Source of the DNA: an uncultured Marinifilum sp.
Lineage (GTDB): Bacteria > Bacteroidota > Bacteroidia > Bacteroidales > Marinifilaceae
Length of the DNA: 64,000 bases
Reading direction: 5' to 3'
Assembly (NCBI RefSeq): GCF_963677195.1
Contig: NZ_OY781918.1
Span: 980,923 to 1,044,922 of the forward strand
Below the pieces are notes generated by a model. The model worked only from the letters and a program-made list of their open reading frames with translations. It ran no database searches and was not told the DNA's origin. Each line of letters opens with the position of its first letter. The first letter of the stretch is position 1. The translations under genes and the position numbers were made by a program. Of the stretch, positions 35,887 to 45,509 are shown one piece after another.

Positions 35887-35917
35887 CAAAAGTATATTAT
35901 TTAAAAGTCTTAAACAA
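35887..35917 (-). promoter_or_regulatory. Promoter of the KamA-like gene
   Basis: On the minus strand TTG (35917-35915), a 20-nt spacer and TACTTTTG (35894 to 35887), matching the Bacteroidota consensus. Confidence 0.6.
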
Positions 35918-36113
35918 TAGCTGCAAGTTCATATAAAGTTAGCAAACTTAAGGATTTAACTTTTTTGCAGGCTTGAATTTGTTTTGCAGGAATCACTCAT
36001 AAAGATTACTTTTGCTGAGAATCAGGAGGAAGGTGCATGAATTTGGAAATGCTTATTTAACAGGCTATTCGTGTATTCTAAATAGTAATTTTCTGATAAT
36101 AGATATAATTTTA

Positions 36114-37370
36114 ATGAAAAGAAGCGAAATAGAGTTAATGGCACCAGTAGGTTCGTACGAATCTTTAATGGCCGCTATTCAGGGAGGAGCCAATTCGATA
36201 TATTTTGGCATTGAGCAATTAAATATGCGGGCACGATCCTCAAATAATTTTACAATTGAAGATCTGCATAAAATAGCTGCATTATGTACCGAAAAAGGAC
36301 TTAAATCATATCTTACGGTAAATACAGTTCTATTCGATCATGATATTAAGTTAATGTATAAAATTGTAGATGCTGCCAAAGAAGCTGGTATAACTGCAAT
36401 TATTGCATCCGATGTGTCGGCAATTATGTATGTACGATCAATTGATGTGGAAGTTCATATTTCTACTCAGTGCAACATTACCAATATAGAGGCACTTAAG
36501 TTTTATTCTCAATTTGCCGATGTAGTAGTTTTGGCGCGTGAATTAAATCTGAATCAGGTAAAAGGGATTTACGAGCAAATTCTGGCACAGGATATTCGCG
36601 GACCAAAAGGTGAATTGGTACAAATAGAAATGTTTGCTCACGGAGCACTTTGCATGGCTGTTTCTGGGAAGTGCTATTTAAGTTTGCACGAGAAAAATTC
36701 CTCGGCAAACAGGGGAGCCTGTATGCAAACCTGCCGAAAAGCTTATACGGTTACCGAAAAGGAATCGGGAAATCAGCTCGAAATTGACAATGAGTTTATT
36801 ATGTCGCCGCAAGATTTATGTACCATTGGGTTTGTAAATAAAATGCTGGATGCCGGAGTTCGTGTTTTAAAATTTGAGGGCCGGGCCCGATCTCCCGAAT
36901 ATGTTAAAACAGTAGTTAGCTGTTACAAACAAGCTGTCGATTCTTATCTTGACAATACCTACAATAAGGAAAAAATTGATATGTGGATGGATAAATTATC
37001 TACGGTATTTAACCGAGGTTTCTGGAACGGTTATTATTTGGGACAGAAATTGGGTGAGTGGAGTAACGAATATGGAAATCGAGCTACCAAACGTAAAATG
37101 TTAATTGGTAAGGGAACCAATTATTTTACAAAGATTAAGGTTGCTGAGTTTTTATTGGAATCCAATGAACTGAAAGTGGGAGATGAGATCTTAATTACGG
37201 GTCCAACAACAGGAGTTGTAGAAACAACAATTAAGGAAATTCGTGTAGACCTTAAAGTGGTTGAAAAAGCTGTAAAAGGAGATAGTTTCTCTATTGCTTT
37301 AGATACTATGATTCGCCGATCGGATAAGTTGTACAAGGTAGTTGAGGTAACCAACGATTTGATTCAATAA
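36114..37370 (+). CDS. U32-family peptidase / tRNA hydroxylation-type protein
   Basis: 418 residues from the ATG at 36114; an upstream Met at 36012 would add a poorly conserved 34-residue tail. The N-terminal barrel begins IELMAPVGSYESLMAAIQGG, a U32 signature, and FAHGALCMAVSGKCYLS with RGACMQTCRKAY gives four cysteines that may bind an iron-sulfur cluster as in TrhP, RlhA and UbiU. Family members now known act in tRNA or rRNA hydroxylation or ubiquinone synthesis rather than proteolysis; TrhP-like tRNA modification is the most likely role here. Confidence 0.82.
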   Translation: MKRSEIELMAPVGSYESLMAAIQGGANSIYFGIEQLNMRARSSNNFTIEDLHKIAALCTEKGLKSYLTVNTVLFDHDIKLMYKIVDAAKEAGITAIIASDVSAIMYVRSIDVEVHISTQCNITNIEALKFYSQFADVVVLARELNLNQVKGIYEQILAQDIRGPKGELVQIEMFAHGALCMAVSGKCYLSLHEKNSSANRGACMQTCRKAYTVTEKESGNQLEIDNEFIMSPQDLCTIGFVNKMLDAGVRVLKFEGRARSPEYVKTVVSCYKQAVDSYLDNTYNKEKIDMWMDKLSTVFNRGFWNGYYLGQKLGEWSNEYGNRATKRKMLIGKGTNYFTKIKVAEFLLESNELKVGDEILITGPTTGVVETTIKEIRVDLKVVEKAVKGDSFSIALDTMIRRSDKLYKVVEVTNDLIQ

Positions 37371-37454
37371 TAATTCAGGAAAAGATCCGGAATAAGTATA
37401 AATACAAAATAGTACAGACGAATTGCTGTACATTTTACGCATATACAGAAATAG

Positions 37455-37958
37455 ATGAAAAAATTACTCTTTACATTTGTTGCACTGCTTGCAATATCAA
37501 CTTTATTTGCTGATAATTATCAGGGATCATTGCTAAAAAAAGGAGATCAGGTTCCTGATTTTACAATTAGCACGATTAATGGGAAAAAAATTGCCATAAG
37601 CGAATTAAAAGGCAAAGTTGTGTTAATTAACTTTTTTGCAACCTGGTGTGGACCATGCATGAAAGAATTACCCGAGGTGGAAAAACAATTGTATCCTAAA
37701 TTTAAGAATGAAAATTTTGCCATGATTTCTATTGGCAGAGAGCATACAAAAGCAGAGCTTTTAAACTGGAACAAGAAAAAAGATTTTAGCTTTCCCATTG
37801 CAGCAGATCCAAAACGAGAGGTTTATGCTAAATTTGCAAGTCAATACATTCCTCGTAACTTTATTGTCGATAAAAAAGGTAAAATTATCTGGCAGGGAGT
37901 AGGCTTTAGCCAAAAGGAATTAGATCAGATGATAAAAATCATTCAGAATAACTTGTAA
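37455..37958 (+). CDS. TlpA-like thioredoxin-fold protein, exported
   Basis: 167 residues with a signal peptide (cut after LFA, residue 19) and a redoxin/TlpA domain. The active site is Cys65-Gly-Pro-Cys68 in FFATWCGPCMKELPE. The cis-proline region appears as SQYIPRNFIVDKKG. It acts in periplasmic thiol exchange. It is 10 bp upstream of a DUF2797 gene. Confidence 0.88.
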   Translation: MKKLLFTFVALLAISTLFADNYQGSLLKKGDQVPDFTISTINGKKIAISELKGKVVLINFFATWCGPCMKELPEVEKQLYPKFKNENFAMISIGREHTKAELLNWNKKKDFSFPIAADPKREVYAKFASQYIPRNFIVDKKGKIIWQGVGFSQKELDQMIKIIQNNL

Positions 37959-37968
37959 AAAAGTAAAT

Positions 37969-38763
37969 ATGCAAGGGAATATAAGAAAAATGCACACCAA
38001 ATTAGGGGAGACGGTAAGCTATACATTACCAATTGGTAATAAGTTAATTGATATGAATTCCTTAATTGGTAAGAAGATAAGCTTAAGTTATTTGGGCCAG
38101 ATTAACTGTATTCATTGTGGAAAGAAAACAAAAACTTCCTTTGCACAGGGATATTGCTATTCCTGTTTTACCACATTGCCACAAACCGATCCTAGTATTG
38201 TTCGTCCCGAGCTGGATTTATCATATCTGGGAATATCCAGAGATATGGAATGGGCAAAAGAGAATTCTCTTAAACCCCATTATGTATATTTGGCTTATTC
38301 GGGTAATTTAAAAGTAGGAGTAACCCGAGAGAGTCAGGTTCCTACCCGTTGGATGGATCAGGGAGCTACTAAAGCCATAAAACTGGCAAAAACGCCCAAC
38401 AGGCATATTGCCGGAGTAATAGAGGTAGCTTTAAAAGAGCATTTTTCTGATAAAACCAACTGGCGCCAAATGTTAAAGCAAGAAAATCATACCGATATAG
38501 ATTTACTTGCCGAGAAGAAGAAGGCAGCAGATTTTCTTCATTCAGAGTTACAACAATACGTTTGTAAGGAGGATAATGTTTATGATATTGCATATCCGGT
38601 AAAGGAAGTTTCTGATAAGATTACAAGTTTTGGTTTTGAGAAGCTTAAGGATTTTTCCGGAGTTTTAAAAGGAATAAAAGGACAGTATCTTATTTTTGAA
38701 GCTGGTAAAGTTATAAATATTCGTAAACACAACGGTTATCTTGTCGAATTGAAAGTAGAATAG
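37969..38763 (+). CDS. DUF2797 protein with zinc ribbon and GIY-YIG-like stretch
   Basis: 264 residues. A treble-clef or ribbon motif with CIHC and CYSC lies near residues 45-65. It is followed by HYVYLAYSGNLKVGVTR and PTRWMDQGA (about residues 103-135), which resemble the core of GIY-YIG nucleases and define DUF2797. The C-terminal part is a beta-rich domain. Function is unknown; relatives are widespread in Bacteroidota. Short spacing suggests cotranscription with the TlpA-like gene. Confidence 0.75.
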   Translation: MQGNIRKMHTKLGETVSYTLPIGNKLIDMNSLIGKKISLSYLGQINCIHCGKKTKTSFAQGYCYSCFTTLPQTDPSIVRPELDLSYLGISRDMEWAKENSLKPHYVYLAYSGNLKVGVTRESQVPTRWMDQGATKAIKLAKTPNRHIAGVIEVALKEHFSDKTNWRQMLKQENHTDIDLLAEKKKAADFLHSELQQYVCKEDNVYDIAYPVKEVSDKITSFGFEKLKDFSGVLKGIKGQYLIFEAGKVINIRKHNGYLVELKVE

Positions 38764-38868
38764 TGATAAATGTGAGAAATTGTAGGTAAAAAAGACCAAA
38801 TTTCTTAATATATTTGTCTGATAAATTATACTTAAATAATACAATAATCGCTAAATTCATATCTCAAA

Positions 38869-39885
38869 ATGGAAAACATAAACTGGAAAGAATTTGGTTT
38901 TGGATATACTAAAACCGACTACAATGTTCGTTGTAACTATCGTGATGGAAAATGGGGAGAATTAGAAGTTTCTTCTTCAGATCAGGTTAACGTGCACATT
39001 GCAGCTACCGGATTACATTACGGACAGCAAGCATTCGAAGGTTTAAAAGCATTTAAAGGCCCCGATGGAAAAGTTAGAGTATTTCGTATAGAGGAAAATG
39101 CTAAACGTATGCAATCTTCTTCTCATGGAATTATGATGGCCGAAATGCCTATTGATTTGTTCGAAGAGGCAGTTATTAAAACCATTAAATTAAACGAAAG
39201 ATGGATTCCTCCTTATGAGTCGGGAGCTTCTCTTTACATTCGTCCTGTTCTTTTTGGTAATGGTGCTCAAGTGGGTGTAAATCCTGCTCCAGAGTATACT
39301 TTTGCAGTATTTGTAATGCCAGTTGGACCTTATTTTAAAGAGGGTTTTAAACCAACCGATTACGTAATTTATCGCGAATACGATCGTGCTGCTCCTCAAG
39401 GAACAGGTACAATTAAAGTTGGTGGTAACTATGCTTCTTCACTTAGAGGAGGAACTCGTGCACACGAAGAAGGATACTCTGCAGTATTGTTCTTAGATGC
39501 TAAAGAGAAAAAATACATCGATGAATGTGGTCCTGCTAACTTCTTTGGTATTAAAGGGAATTCTTACGTAACACCAAAATCGAATTCTATTTTGCCATCA
39601 ATCACAAACAAAAGTTTGTGTCAGATTGCTGAAGATATGGGCATGACGGTAGAGCGTAGAAAAATTGAAGTAGAAGAATTAGCTGATTTTACAGAAGCTG
39701 GTGCTTGTGGAACTGCAGCTGTTATTTCTCCAATTCGTAAAATTGTTGATGCCGATAAAAAAGTAGATTACGTTTATGGCGATGAAGCTGGTAAAACTAG
39801 CCTTAAATTGTATGAAACACTTCGTGGAATTCAGTACGGAACTGTTGAAGACAAACACAACTGGAATACAATTATTGAATTTTAA
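38869..39885 (+). CDS. ilvE: Branched-chain amino acid aminotransferase
   Basis: 338-residue PLP fold-type IV aminotransferase, final step of valine, leucine and isoleucine synthesis. Motifs: HYGQQAFEGLKAF near residue 47, PLP lysine Lys183 in GTIKVGGNYA, and DECGPANFFGI near residue 220. Length matches type II BCATs. The gene has its own upstream region and a strong hairpin after the stop. Confidence 0.93.
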   Translation: MENINWKEFGFGYTKTDYNVRCNYRDGKWGELEVSSSDQVNVHIAATGLHYGQQAFEGLKAFKGPDGKVRVFRIEENAKRMQSSSHGIMMAEMPIDLFEEAVIKTIKLNERWIPPYESGASLYIRPVLFGNGAQVGVNPAPEYTFAVFVMPVGPYFKEGFKPTDYVIYREYDRAAPQGTGTIKVGGNYASSLRGGTRAHEEGYSAVLFLDAKEKKYIDECGPANFFGIKGNSYVTPKSNSILPSITNKSLCQIAEDMGMTVERRKIEVEELADFTEAGACGTAAVISPIRKIVDADKKVDYVYGDEAGKTSLKLYETLRGIQYGTVEDKHNWNTIIEF

Positions 39886-39896
39886 TTGATAAAAAT

Positions 39897-39941
39897 AAAT
39901 TTCTATGGATAATCTAAATTGCTGATTATCCATAGAATATT
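39897..39941. terminator. Bidirectional terminator between ilvE and ahpF
   Basis: TTCTATGGATAAT (39901-39913) and ATTATCCATAGAA (39925-39937) pair perfectly over 13 bp, with an 11-base loop and A/T-rich flanks. The two genes converge here. Confidence 0.78.
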
Positions 39942-39945
39942 TGCT

Positions 39946-41529
39946 TTAGTTATGAGCAATTTCTTCTAACTGGTTTGCCAAAAGCAAGCCTTTTATTTTA
40001 TCATCGAAAGCAGAAAGAGCCGCTTTCGATCCTTCTCCCATGGCAATTACAATTTGTTTGTAGGGTACAATTGATACATCGCCGGCAGCATATATTCCTG
40101 CCTGATTGGTTCTGCAATGCGAATCAATTTCAATTTCACCAATTCGGTTGGTTTTTACAGTATCTGCAAATACTTTACTATTGGCAGTTAATCCTATCTG
40201 AACAAAAACACCATCGGTTGTTACAATTTCTTCTTTTCCTGATTCTCTGTCTTTGTAGGTAAGAGAAGTTACCTTGTTCCCATCACCATCGATACTTAAA
40301 GTTTGTGCATTAGTGGTAATGCTTACATTCGATAATCCTTTTAACTTATCCTGTAGTACCTGATCACCTTTTAATTCCTCCATAAATTCAAGAACATGAA
40401 CCTCTGATGCAATGGACGATAAATCGATAGCAGCTTCCAAGCCGGAGTTTCCCCCACCTATAACCACTACTTTTTTGCCCTTGTAGAAAGGACCATCGCA
40501 ATGTGTACAAAAAGCAACACCTGAACCAATGTAATCACTTTCGCCAGGAATATTTAGCTTTCTCCAGCTAGCACCAGTCGCAATAATTAATGCAGGAGTA
40601 GAAAGACTCTCGTTTAACGAAGTTGTCAATGTTTTTATACCATCAACAACATCTAGTTTTTCTACAACACGATTGTCTAAAATATCGATAGGATAATCGT
40701 TAAGATGTTTCATTAAGTTGCCCGATAGCTCGGAACCTGTTGTTTTAGGAACCGAAATCATGTTTTCGATAGAAACTGTTTCTGTAACTTGTCCGCCAAT
40801 TTTTTCGGCAACAATAGCAACCGATAAGCCTTTGCGTGCAGAGTATACTGCAGCAGAAACTCCGGCTGGTCCGCCACCGGCAACAATTACGTCATATTCT
40901 TTATTTTCCTGTGCTTGTGGACTGTAGTCGCTACCAAACTGATCTTCTATTTTTCCCAATAGTTCACCTAGGGATGAGCGACCTACATGCAATTGCTCTC
41001 CGTTGGCATAAACACTTGGAACTGCTTGAATGTTCAATTTTTCAGCCTCTTCCTGATTAATGGCTCCATCGATAATTTCGTGAGATATATTCTTATTGTA
41101 GAAAGCCATAATATTTAAGGCTTGAACAACATCAGGACAGTTGGTACAGGAAAGTGAGATAAAACTTTTTAGTTCTATTTTTTTTGAAATCCCCTTAATT
41201 CTTTGAGCTAAGGTTTCATCGGGCAAATTTTTCCCAATTCCGTCCAGATTAAGAATAGCCAAAAGTAAAGTGGTGAATTCGTGACCGTTGGGCACAGCTT
41301 TGAAAGTCACGTTCGTGTCATTACTATTTTTTAAAATGCTAAAAGAAAGCCCAGATTCTTCTAGTATATCAACATTTACTTGGTTGGAACAGGACGCAAC
41401 ATCGCTTAAAAGGGAGACTAATTCTTCTCTATTTGGATGAGATGAAGCTACTTTTATTTGAAATGTGTATTGATTTTTAAGAGATGAAAATAAATCAGTA
41501 ACCTGAGTTTTTATGGATTGTTCGAGCAT
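39946..41529 (-). CDS. ahpF: Alkyl hydroperoxide reductase subunit F
   Basis: 527-residue flavoprotein that passes electrons from NADH to AhpC. The N-terminal double thioredoxin-like domain has the redox pair Cys128/Cys131 (CTNC). The FAD site GGGPAGVSAAVYSARKG follows near residue 218, and the second redox pair Cys341/Cys344 (CTHCDGPF) near the NADH-binding GGGNSG. Length and order are normal. It lies downstream of ahpC, separated by a strong hairpin. Confidence 0.96.
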   Translation of the reverse strand: MLEQSIKTQVTDLFSSLKNQYTFQIKVASSHPNREELVSLLSDVASCSNQVNVDILEESGLSFSILKNSNDTNVTFKAVPNGHEFTTLLLAILNLDGIGKNLPDETLAQRIKGISKKIELKSFISLSCTNCPDVVQALNIMAFYNKNISHEIIDGAINQEEAEKLNIQAVPSVYANGEQLHVGRSSLGELLGKIEDQFGSDYSPQAQENKEYDVIVAGGGPAGVSAAVYSARKGLSVAIVAEKIGGQVTETVSIENMISVPKTTGSELSGNLMKHLNDYPIDILDNRVVEKLDVVDGIKTLTTSLNESLSTPALIIATGASWRKLNIPGESDYIGSGVAFCTHCDGPFYKGKKVVVIGGGNSGLEAAIDLSSIASEVHVLEFMEELKGDQVLQDKLKGLSNVSITTNAQTLSIDGDGNKVTSLTYKDRESGKEEIVTTDGVFVQIGLTANSKVFADTVKTNRIGEIEIDSHCRTNQAGIYAAGDVSIVPYKQIVIAMGEGSKAALSAFDDKIKGLLLANQLEEIAHN

Positions 41530-41546
41530 TGTTTTTGATTTTGAAA

Positions 41547-41582
41547 AAAACTGCCTCTAAAATAATGATTAGAGGCAGTTTT
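41547..41582 (-). terminator. Terminator-like hairpin between ahpC and ahpF
   Basis: AAAACTGCCTCTAA and TTAGAGGCAGTTTT form a perfect 14-bp stem with an 8-base loop; on the minus strand it is followed by seven T. Partial termination would yield more ahpC than ahpF mRNA. Confidence 0.85.
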
Positions 41583-41593
41583 AAAGGTTATTC

Positions 41594-42157
41594 TTATATT
41601 TTACCAACAAGGTCAATATTAGGCTTCAAAGTTTCGTTTCCTTCTTTCCATTTTGCAGGACATACTTCCGAAGGATTTTTAGCAACAAACTGTAGTGCTT
41701 TCAGTCTTCTTAGTAGTTCTTCAGCATTTCTTCCTACGTTTCCTGCAACCACTTCGTAAGCTACAATTTCGCCTTCAGGATTTACAATGAATGTACCACG
41801 CTCAGCCAAGCCAACTTCTTCTATCATTACATCGAATCCTCGCGATAATACTCCTGTTGGATCTGCAAGCATTGGATATTGAATTTTTTTGATGGTTTCA
41901 GAAGTATCGTGCCATGCTTTGTGTACGAAATGTGTATCGGTTGAAACAGAATAAATTTCAGCATCAATCGCTTTAAATTCCGGATACATGTTTGCAAGAT
42001 CTTCTAGTTCGGTTGGGCATACGAAAGTAAAATCGGCAGGGTAGAAGAAAAATACAGACCATTTACCGAGTAAATCTGATTTTTTAACACTTTTAAAATC
42101 GTTGTTAGCAAAAGCTTGTACTTCAAAATCTACAATTTGTTTTCCAATTAGTGACAT
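41594..42157 (-). CDS. ahpC: Alkyl hydroperoxide reductase subunit C (peroxiredoxin)
   Basis: 187-residue typical two-cysteine peroxiredoxin. Peroxidatic Cys47 lies in FTFVCPTEL and resolving Cys166 in EVCPAKW. It reduces hydrogen peroxide and alkyl peroxides in the cytosol and is recharged by AhpF. Upstream 286 bp carry its promoter and the terminator of the next gene; no clear regulator site was recognised. Confidence 0.96.
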   Translation of the reverse strand: MSLIGKQIVDFEVQAFANNDFKSVKKSDLLGKWSVFFFYPADFTFVCPTELEDLANMYPEFKAIDAEIYSVSTDTHFVHKAWHDTSETIKKIQYPMLADPTGVLSRGFDVMIEEVGLAERGTFIVNPEGEIVAYEVVAGNVGRNAEELLRRLKALQFVAKNPSEVCPAKWKEGNETLKPNIDLVGKI

Positions 42158-42341
42158 ACTTGTTTTATTTTTTATGATTATTTATTGTTCTATTTTTTAT
42201 CTGCTGCAAACCTAATACAGTCTGATGCATAAATCAAATAGATAATAATTCTAGAATAATAGATAATATCAATAAGGTAAATTAAAGTGTTTATAATCAG
42301 ATGTTATTTGTGTTGGTTTTGGAGAAATGTTTATGAAAAAT

Positions 42342-42371
42342 AAATGGGCACAAATTAAATTGTGCCCATTT
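42342..42371 (-). terminator. Terminator after the aminotransferase gene
   Basis: AAATGGGCACAA and TTGTGCCCATTT pair perfectly over 12 bp, loop ATTAAA. T-rich tails on both strands. Confidence 0.82.
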
Positions 42372-42443
42372 TTCTCGTTGTAAGGTGAGAATTAGGATTT
42401 ATAAAAAAAATGTTTGTTATTCGATTAAGTTCGAAAACAAACG

Positions 42444-43667
42444 CTAAACTTCCACATTGTTTTCCATTAGCAATTTAATAGATTCTGCAATACGTTGTAC
42501 ACCAATTCGGTTATTTTCTTCATCCATAAATGAAAAATTTATTCTCATGGTGTTTTTTCCGCTTCCATCGCAATGAAAAACAGAGCCTAAAACAAAAGCC
42601 ACTTTTTTTTCAATTGCAATTTTAAAAAGATCTTCGGCATTCATATTTTCTGGTAAGCTAAGGAATAAAAACAAACCACCTTCGGGATGAGTCCAGCTTA
42701 CACCTTCGGGCATAAAATCTTCAAATGCCTTAATCATTACGTCTCTTTTTTTACGATACATGTCGATAATAAGTTTTAGGTTTTTATCGAAGTATCCTTT
42801 TTCGATGTATTTGGCGGTTATTTTTTGAGTGAACGAAGCAGTGCACAAATCGGTACTTTGTTTTGCTTTTACATATTTATCAATTACTTTTTGGTGAGCC
42901 ATAAGCCAGCCAATTCTAAAACCAGGTACAAATATTTTCGAAAAGGTTCCAAGTGTAATTACCTGCCCTGTATTATCTAGTTCGTACATCATCTTTTGCG
43001 GTTCTCCTTCGAAACGAAGCTCTCGATATGGGCTGTCTTCAACAATTAGGATATTGTATTTTTTGGCTATTTGTATAATTTCCAGGCGACGAAATTCTGG
43101 CATTGTAATACCTGCGGGGTTTTGAAAATCAGGAATAACATAAATAAACTTAGGTGGTTCTTCGTTTTTTTGCATTTCAATTAAGCTTTTTTCCAGCAAA
43201 TCGGAACGCATTCCATATTCATCGAATTTAATGCCTACAGGAATTCCTCCATAGCTCGAGAAAGCACTTAAACCACCCAGATAACTTGGAAGGCCGCAAA
43301 TAAATTTATCGCCACGATTTAGAAATATTTTCCCGGTAAGGTCAAGTCCTTGTTGAGACGAACTAAGAATAATTAAATTGTTGCTTGTGATTTGTAATCC
43401 TTGCTCTACATATCTTTTAGTAAGAATTTCACGAAGTTTTTGATCTCCTTCTGTTGCACCATATTGCAAAGCACATTTTCCATCTTCATCTAAAACTTCG
43501 CAGGAAATTTCTTTTAATTCCTTAACTGGAAAGGAATCGGGTGCCGGCAAACCTCCAGCAAAAGAGATAATATCTTCGCGTTGTGTAAGCTTAAGTAATT
43601 CTCTGATTACTGATCGTTTCATTCCTTTGGCACTATCGGAAATGCTTTCTTCGAAATTTGTAATCAT
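42444..43667 (-). CDS. PLP-dependent aminotransferase (fold type I, LysN/AAA-like)
   Basis: 407-residue class I/II aminotransferase. Motifs: ISFAGGLPAPDSFP near residue 35, the QYGATEGDQKLRE substrate region near 72, NPAGITMPEFRR near 188, and the PLP lysine in GTFSKIFVPGFRIGW near 240. It resembles aromatic/2-aminoadipate aminotransferases and the catalytic half of MocR proteins, but no DNA-binding domain precedes it. The amino acid substrate is not determined. Confidence 0.85.
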   Translation of the reverse strand: MITNFEESISDSAKGMKRSVIRELLKLTQREDIISFAGGLPAPDSFPVKELKEISCEVLDEDGKCALQYGATEGDQKLREILTKRYVEQGLQITSNNLIILSSSQQGLDLTGKIFLNRGDKFICGLPSYLGGLSAFSSYGGIPVGIKFDEYGMRSDLLEKSLIEMQKNEEPPKFIYVIPDFQNPAGITMPEFRRLEIIQIAKKYNILIVEDSPYRELRFEGEPQKMMYELDNTGQVITLGTFSKIFVPGFRIGWLMAHQKVIDKYVKAKQSTDLCTASFTQKITAKYIEKGYFDKNLKLIIDMYRKKRDVMIKAFEDFMPEGVSWTHPEGGLFLFLSLPENMNAEDLFKIAIEKKVAFVLGSVFHCDGSGKNTMRINFSFMDEENNRIGVQRIAESIKLLMENNVEV

Positions 43668-43822
43668 TGTTTCCCCCTTTTTTGTTTAAGTTGCGATACT
43701 AATCTGAAAATGTGTTAATTCAGTAGTAATAAATTTACGATTTTGATCTGTAAAAACCATAAACTTATAAACAAAATACTTTGAGGAATGCTACTTGAAA
43801 AATGTATTTCTAAAAGTTAAGC

Positions 43823-45316
43823 TTAAATAAGTTCTCTTAATTTTTCGAGTTGTTTAAATTTATTTACATCGCGCATATTTTGAGCTGTTTGTGTAAAATA
43901 AGTATGGTTTTCGATAAATTTAATTTGCAACTGATTCCATTCGTCGATACTCTTAATTCTTCCATTTTCTTTTAATTCACGGTATAAATTACCCGACACA
44001 GGAATAAAATCGGTTCTTCCCAGATAATCCAAATCGGCATCGCACATAATTTTTTCGAGTAAGCTTTTAGGTTTTGGGGGATGCTTTGTGTGCATAATTA
44101 AATTCGATATTTCATTAATCTGGTTTTTGCTGTATTTAAATTGGGGAAGTATATGGCGAGCCATTTTTACGCTGTATTCTTCATGCTCGTTATAAGAGAG
44201 AATAAAACCAGTATCGTGAAATAAGGCGGCTGTTTTTAGCAATAACATTTGAGCTTCAGTAATTCCTTCTTTCCGTCCAATAATTTCTACTTCGGTAATT
44301 ACATCTATGGTATGTTTTAAATTGTGGTAGTAAAGATTTTTAGGTAATTCATTTTCCATTTTTGTAAGGATTTCTTCCTCTAAATCGTCATACCTAAGCA
44401 TTTGAAATTTAGTTATGAAATATTCATTGGGAAGCAAACCTTTTAAATCGGCCGACATATTGGGTAAAAAACCTTTTACAAAGTACATATCGATATTGCC
44501 TTTGTATTTTACTGGCATTCTTCCTCGGTATTCGCAAAGAAAAAATTCTCGCACCAGCATATAAGTCATTCCCGAAATGTTAATTTCGCCAACAGCTCCC
44601 GACGATTCCATTCTACTGGCAGTATTTACAGTATCTCCCCAAATGTCATAACTAATTTTTTTAGACCCCACAACACCTGCAATTACAGGGCCTGTGTGTA
44701 CACCAACTCTTAATCCCCAAATTGCTTTATTTTCATCTGTCGAGTTGTTTTTCATCTCGTTCATGTAGTGCTGTATTTCCATAGCAGCCAAAATAACTTC
44801 GATGGGGTTGGTTCTGTTCTTACTGGGAATACCACCGGCACACATGTAGGCATCACCAACAGTTTTAATCTTTTCAATATTATATTTTCCTACAATCGAA
44901 TCGAAGTGCATAAAGAATTTATCGAGTTCATCAATTAAATCTTCAGGGTTCATTTGTTCAACAATTTTGGTAAAGCCATGTATATCAGAAAATAACACGG
45001 TTACCATTCTAAATCGTTTCGATCTTACTTTTCCTTTCTGTTGTAATTCTTCGGCTGTTTGTTTTGGTAAAAGATTGGCGAGTAACTTTTCAGCTTTTTC
45101 TTTTTGATAAATTAAGGCCTGATTTTTTTCATAATAATCTTTCTCGATATTACTACGTTGCCTTCTTAGTTCTATTCTAAACCATAAAAACATGAAAACA
45201 ATAAGAATCATTAAAATTAATCCGAACAGAAGAATGTTTCGAGAAACAAAACCTATTTCGAACTGATTAAGTAGCACAAACAGAAAGGTATATGTAAAGG
45301 AAATTAAAAATATCAT
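43823..45316 (-). CDS. Adenylate cyclase fused to an HD domain
   Basis: 497 residues. Two membrane segments (about 5-22 and 26-47), a coiled coil (50-85), a class III cyclase domain (about 100-280) and a C-terminal HD domain (about 320-480). Metal aspartates are Asp111 (LFSDIHGFT) and Asp155 (VGDAYM); Lys151 and Asp224 (YDIWGD) are the pair that selects ATP over GTP; Asn231 and Arg235 are the transition-state residues, so it should make cAMP. The HD core has His331/His335 and His367-Asp368 (ALFHDTG). Such HD domains often hydrolyse nucleotides, so one protein may make and break a messenger. Confidence 0.85.
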   Translation of the reverse strand: MIFLISFTYTFLFVLLNQFEIGFVSRNILLFGLILMILIVFMFLWFRIELRRQRSNIEKDYYEKNQALIYQKEKAEKLLANLLPKQTAEELQQKGKVRSKRFRMVTVLFSDIHGFTKIVEQMNPEDLIDELDKFFMHFDSIVGKYNIEKIKTVGDAYMCAGGIPSKNRTNPIEVILAAMEIQHYMNEMKNNSTDENKAIWGLRVGVHTGPVIAGVVGSKKISYDIWGDTVNTASRMESSGAVGEINISGMTYMLVREFFLCEYRGRMPVKYKGNIDMYFVKGFLPNMSADLKGLLPNEYFITKFQMLRYDDLEEEILTKMENELPKNLYYHNLKHTIDVITEVEIIGRKEGITEAQMLLLKTAALFHDTGFILSYNEHEEYSVKMARHILPQFKYSKNQINEISNLIMHTKHPPKPKSLLEKIMCDADLDYLGRTDFIPVSGNLYRELKENGRIKSIDEWNQLQIKFIENHTYFTQTAQNMRDVNKFKQLEKLRELI

Positions 45317-45509
45317 TAATAAATTGATAAACTAAAGTTGAACATTGATTATAAAAATAAGCAAGATATTTTAATTATCAGACTAAAATAAATTTAATAC
45401 TAAATGATTACATGTAGATATTAAATTTGTTACTTTAATGAAAATTAGTTAAATTGAACTCCAGTTATGTTAATATTAGTAATCGCTAGATCCTTTTTTA
45501 ATCTAAACT

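Noticed and set aside
36012..36113. Extended N-terminus of the U32 protein
   Set aside because: The 34 extra residues are not family-like; the conserved part begins right at the ATG at 36114.
40066..40073. GTACAATT copies inside ahpF, ilvE and the response regulator gene as AraC boxes
   Set aside because: They lie in coding sequence and have no second TACAA at 21 bp followed by a -7 box.
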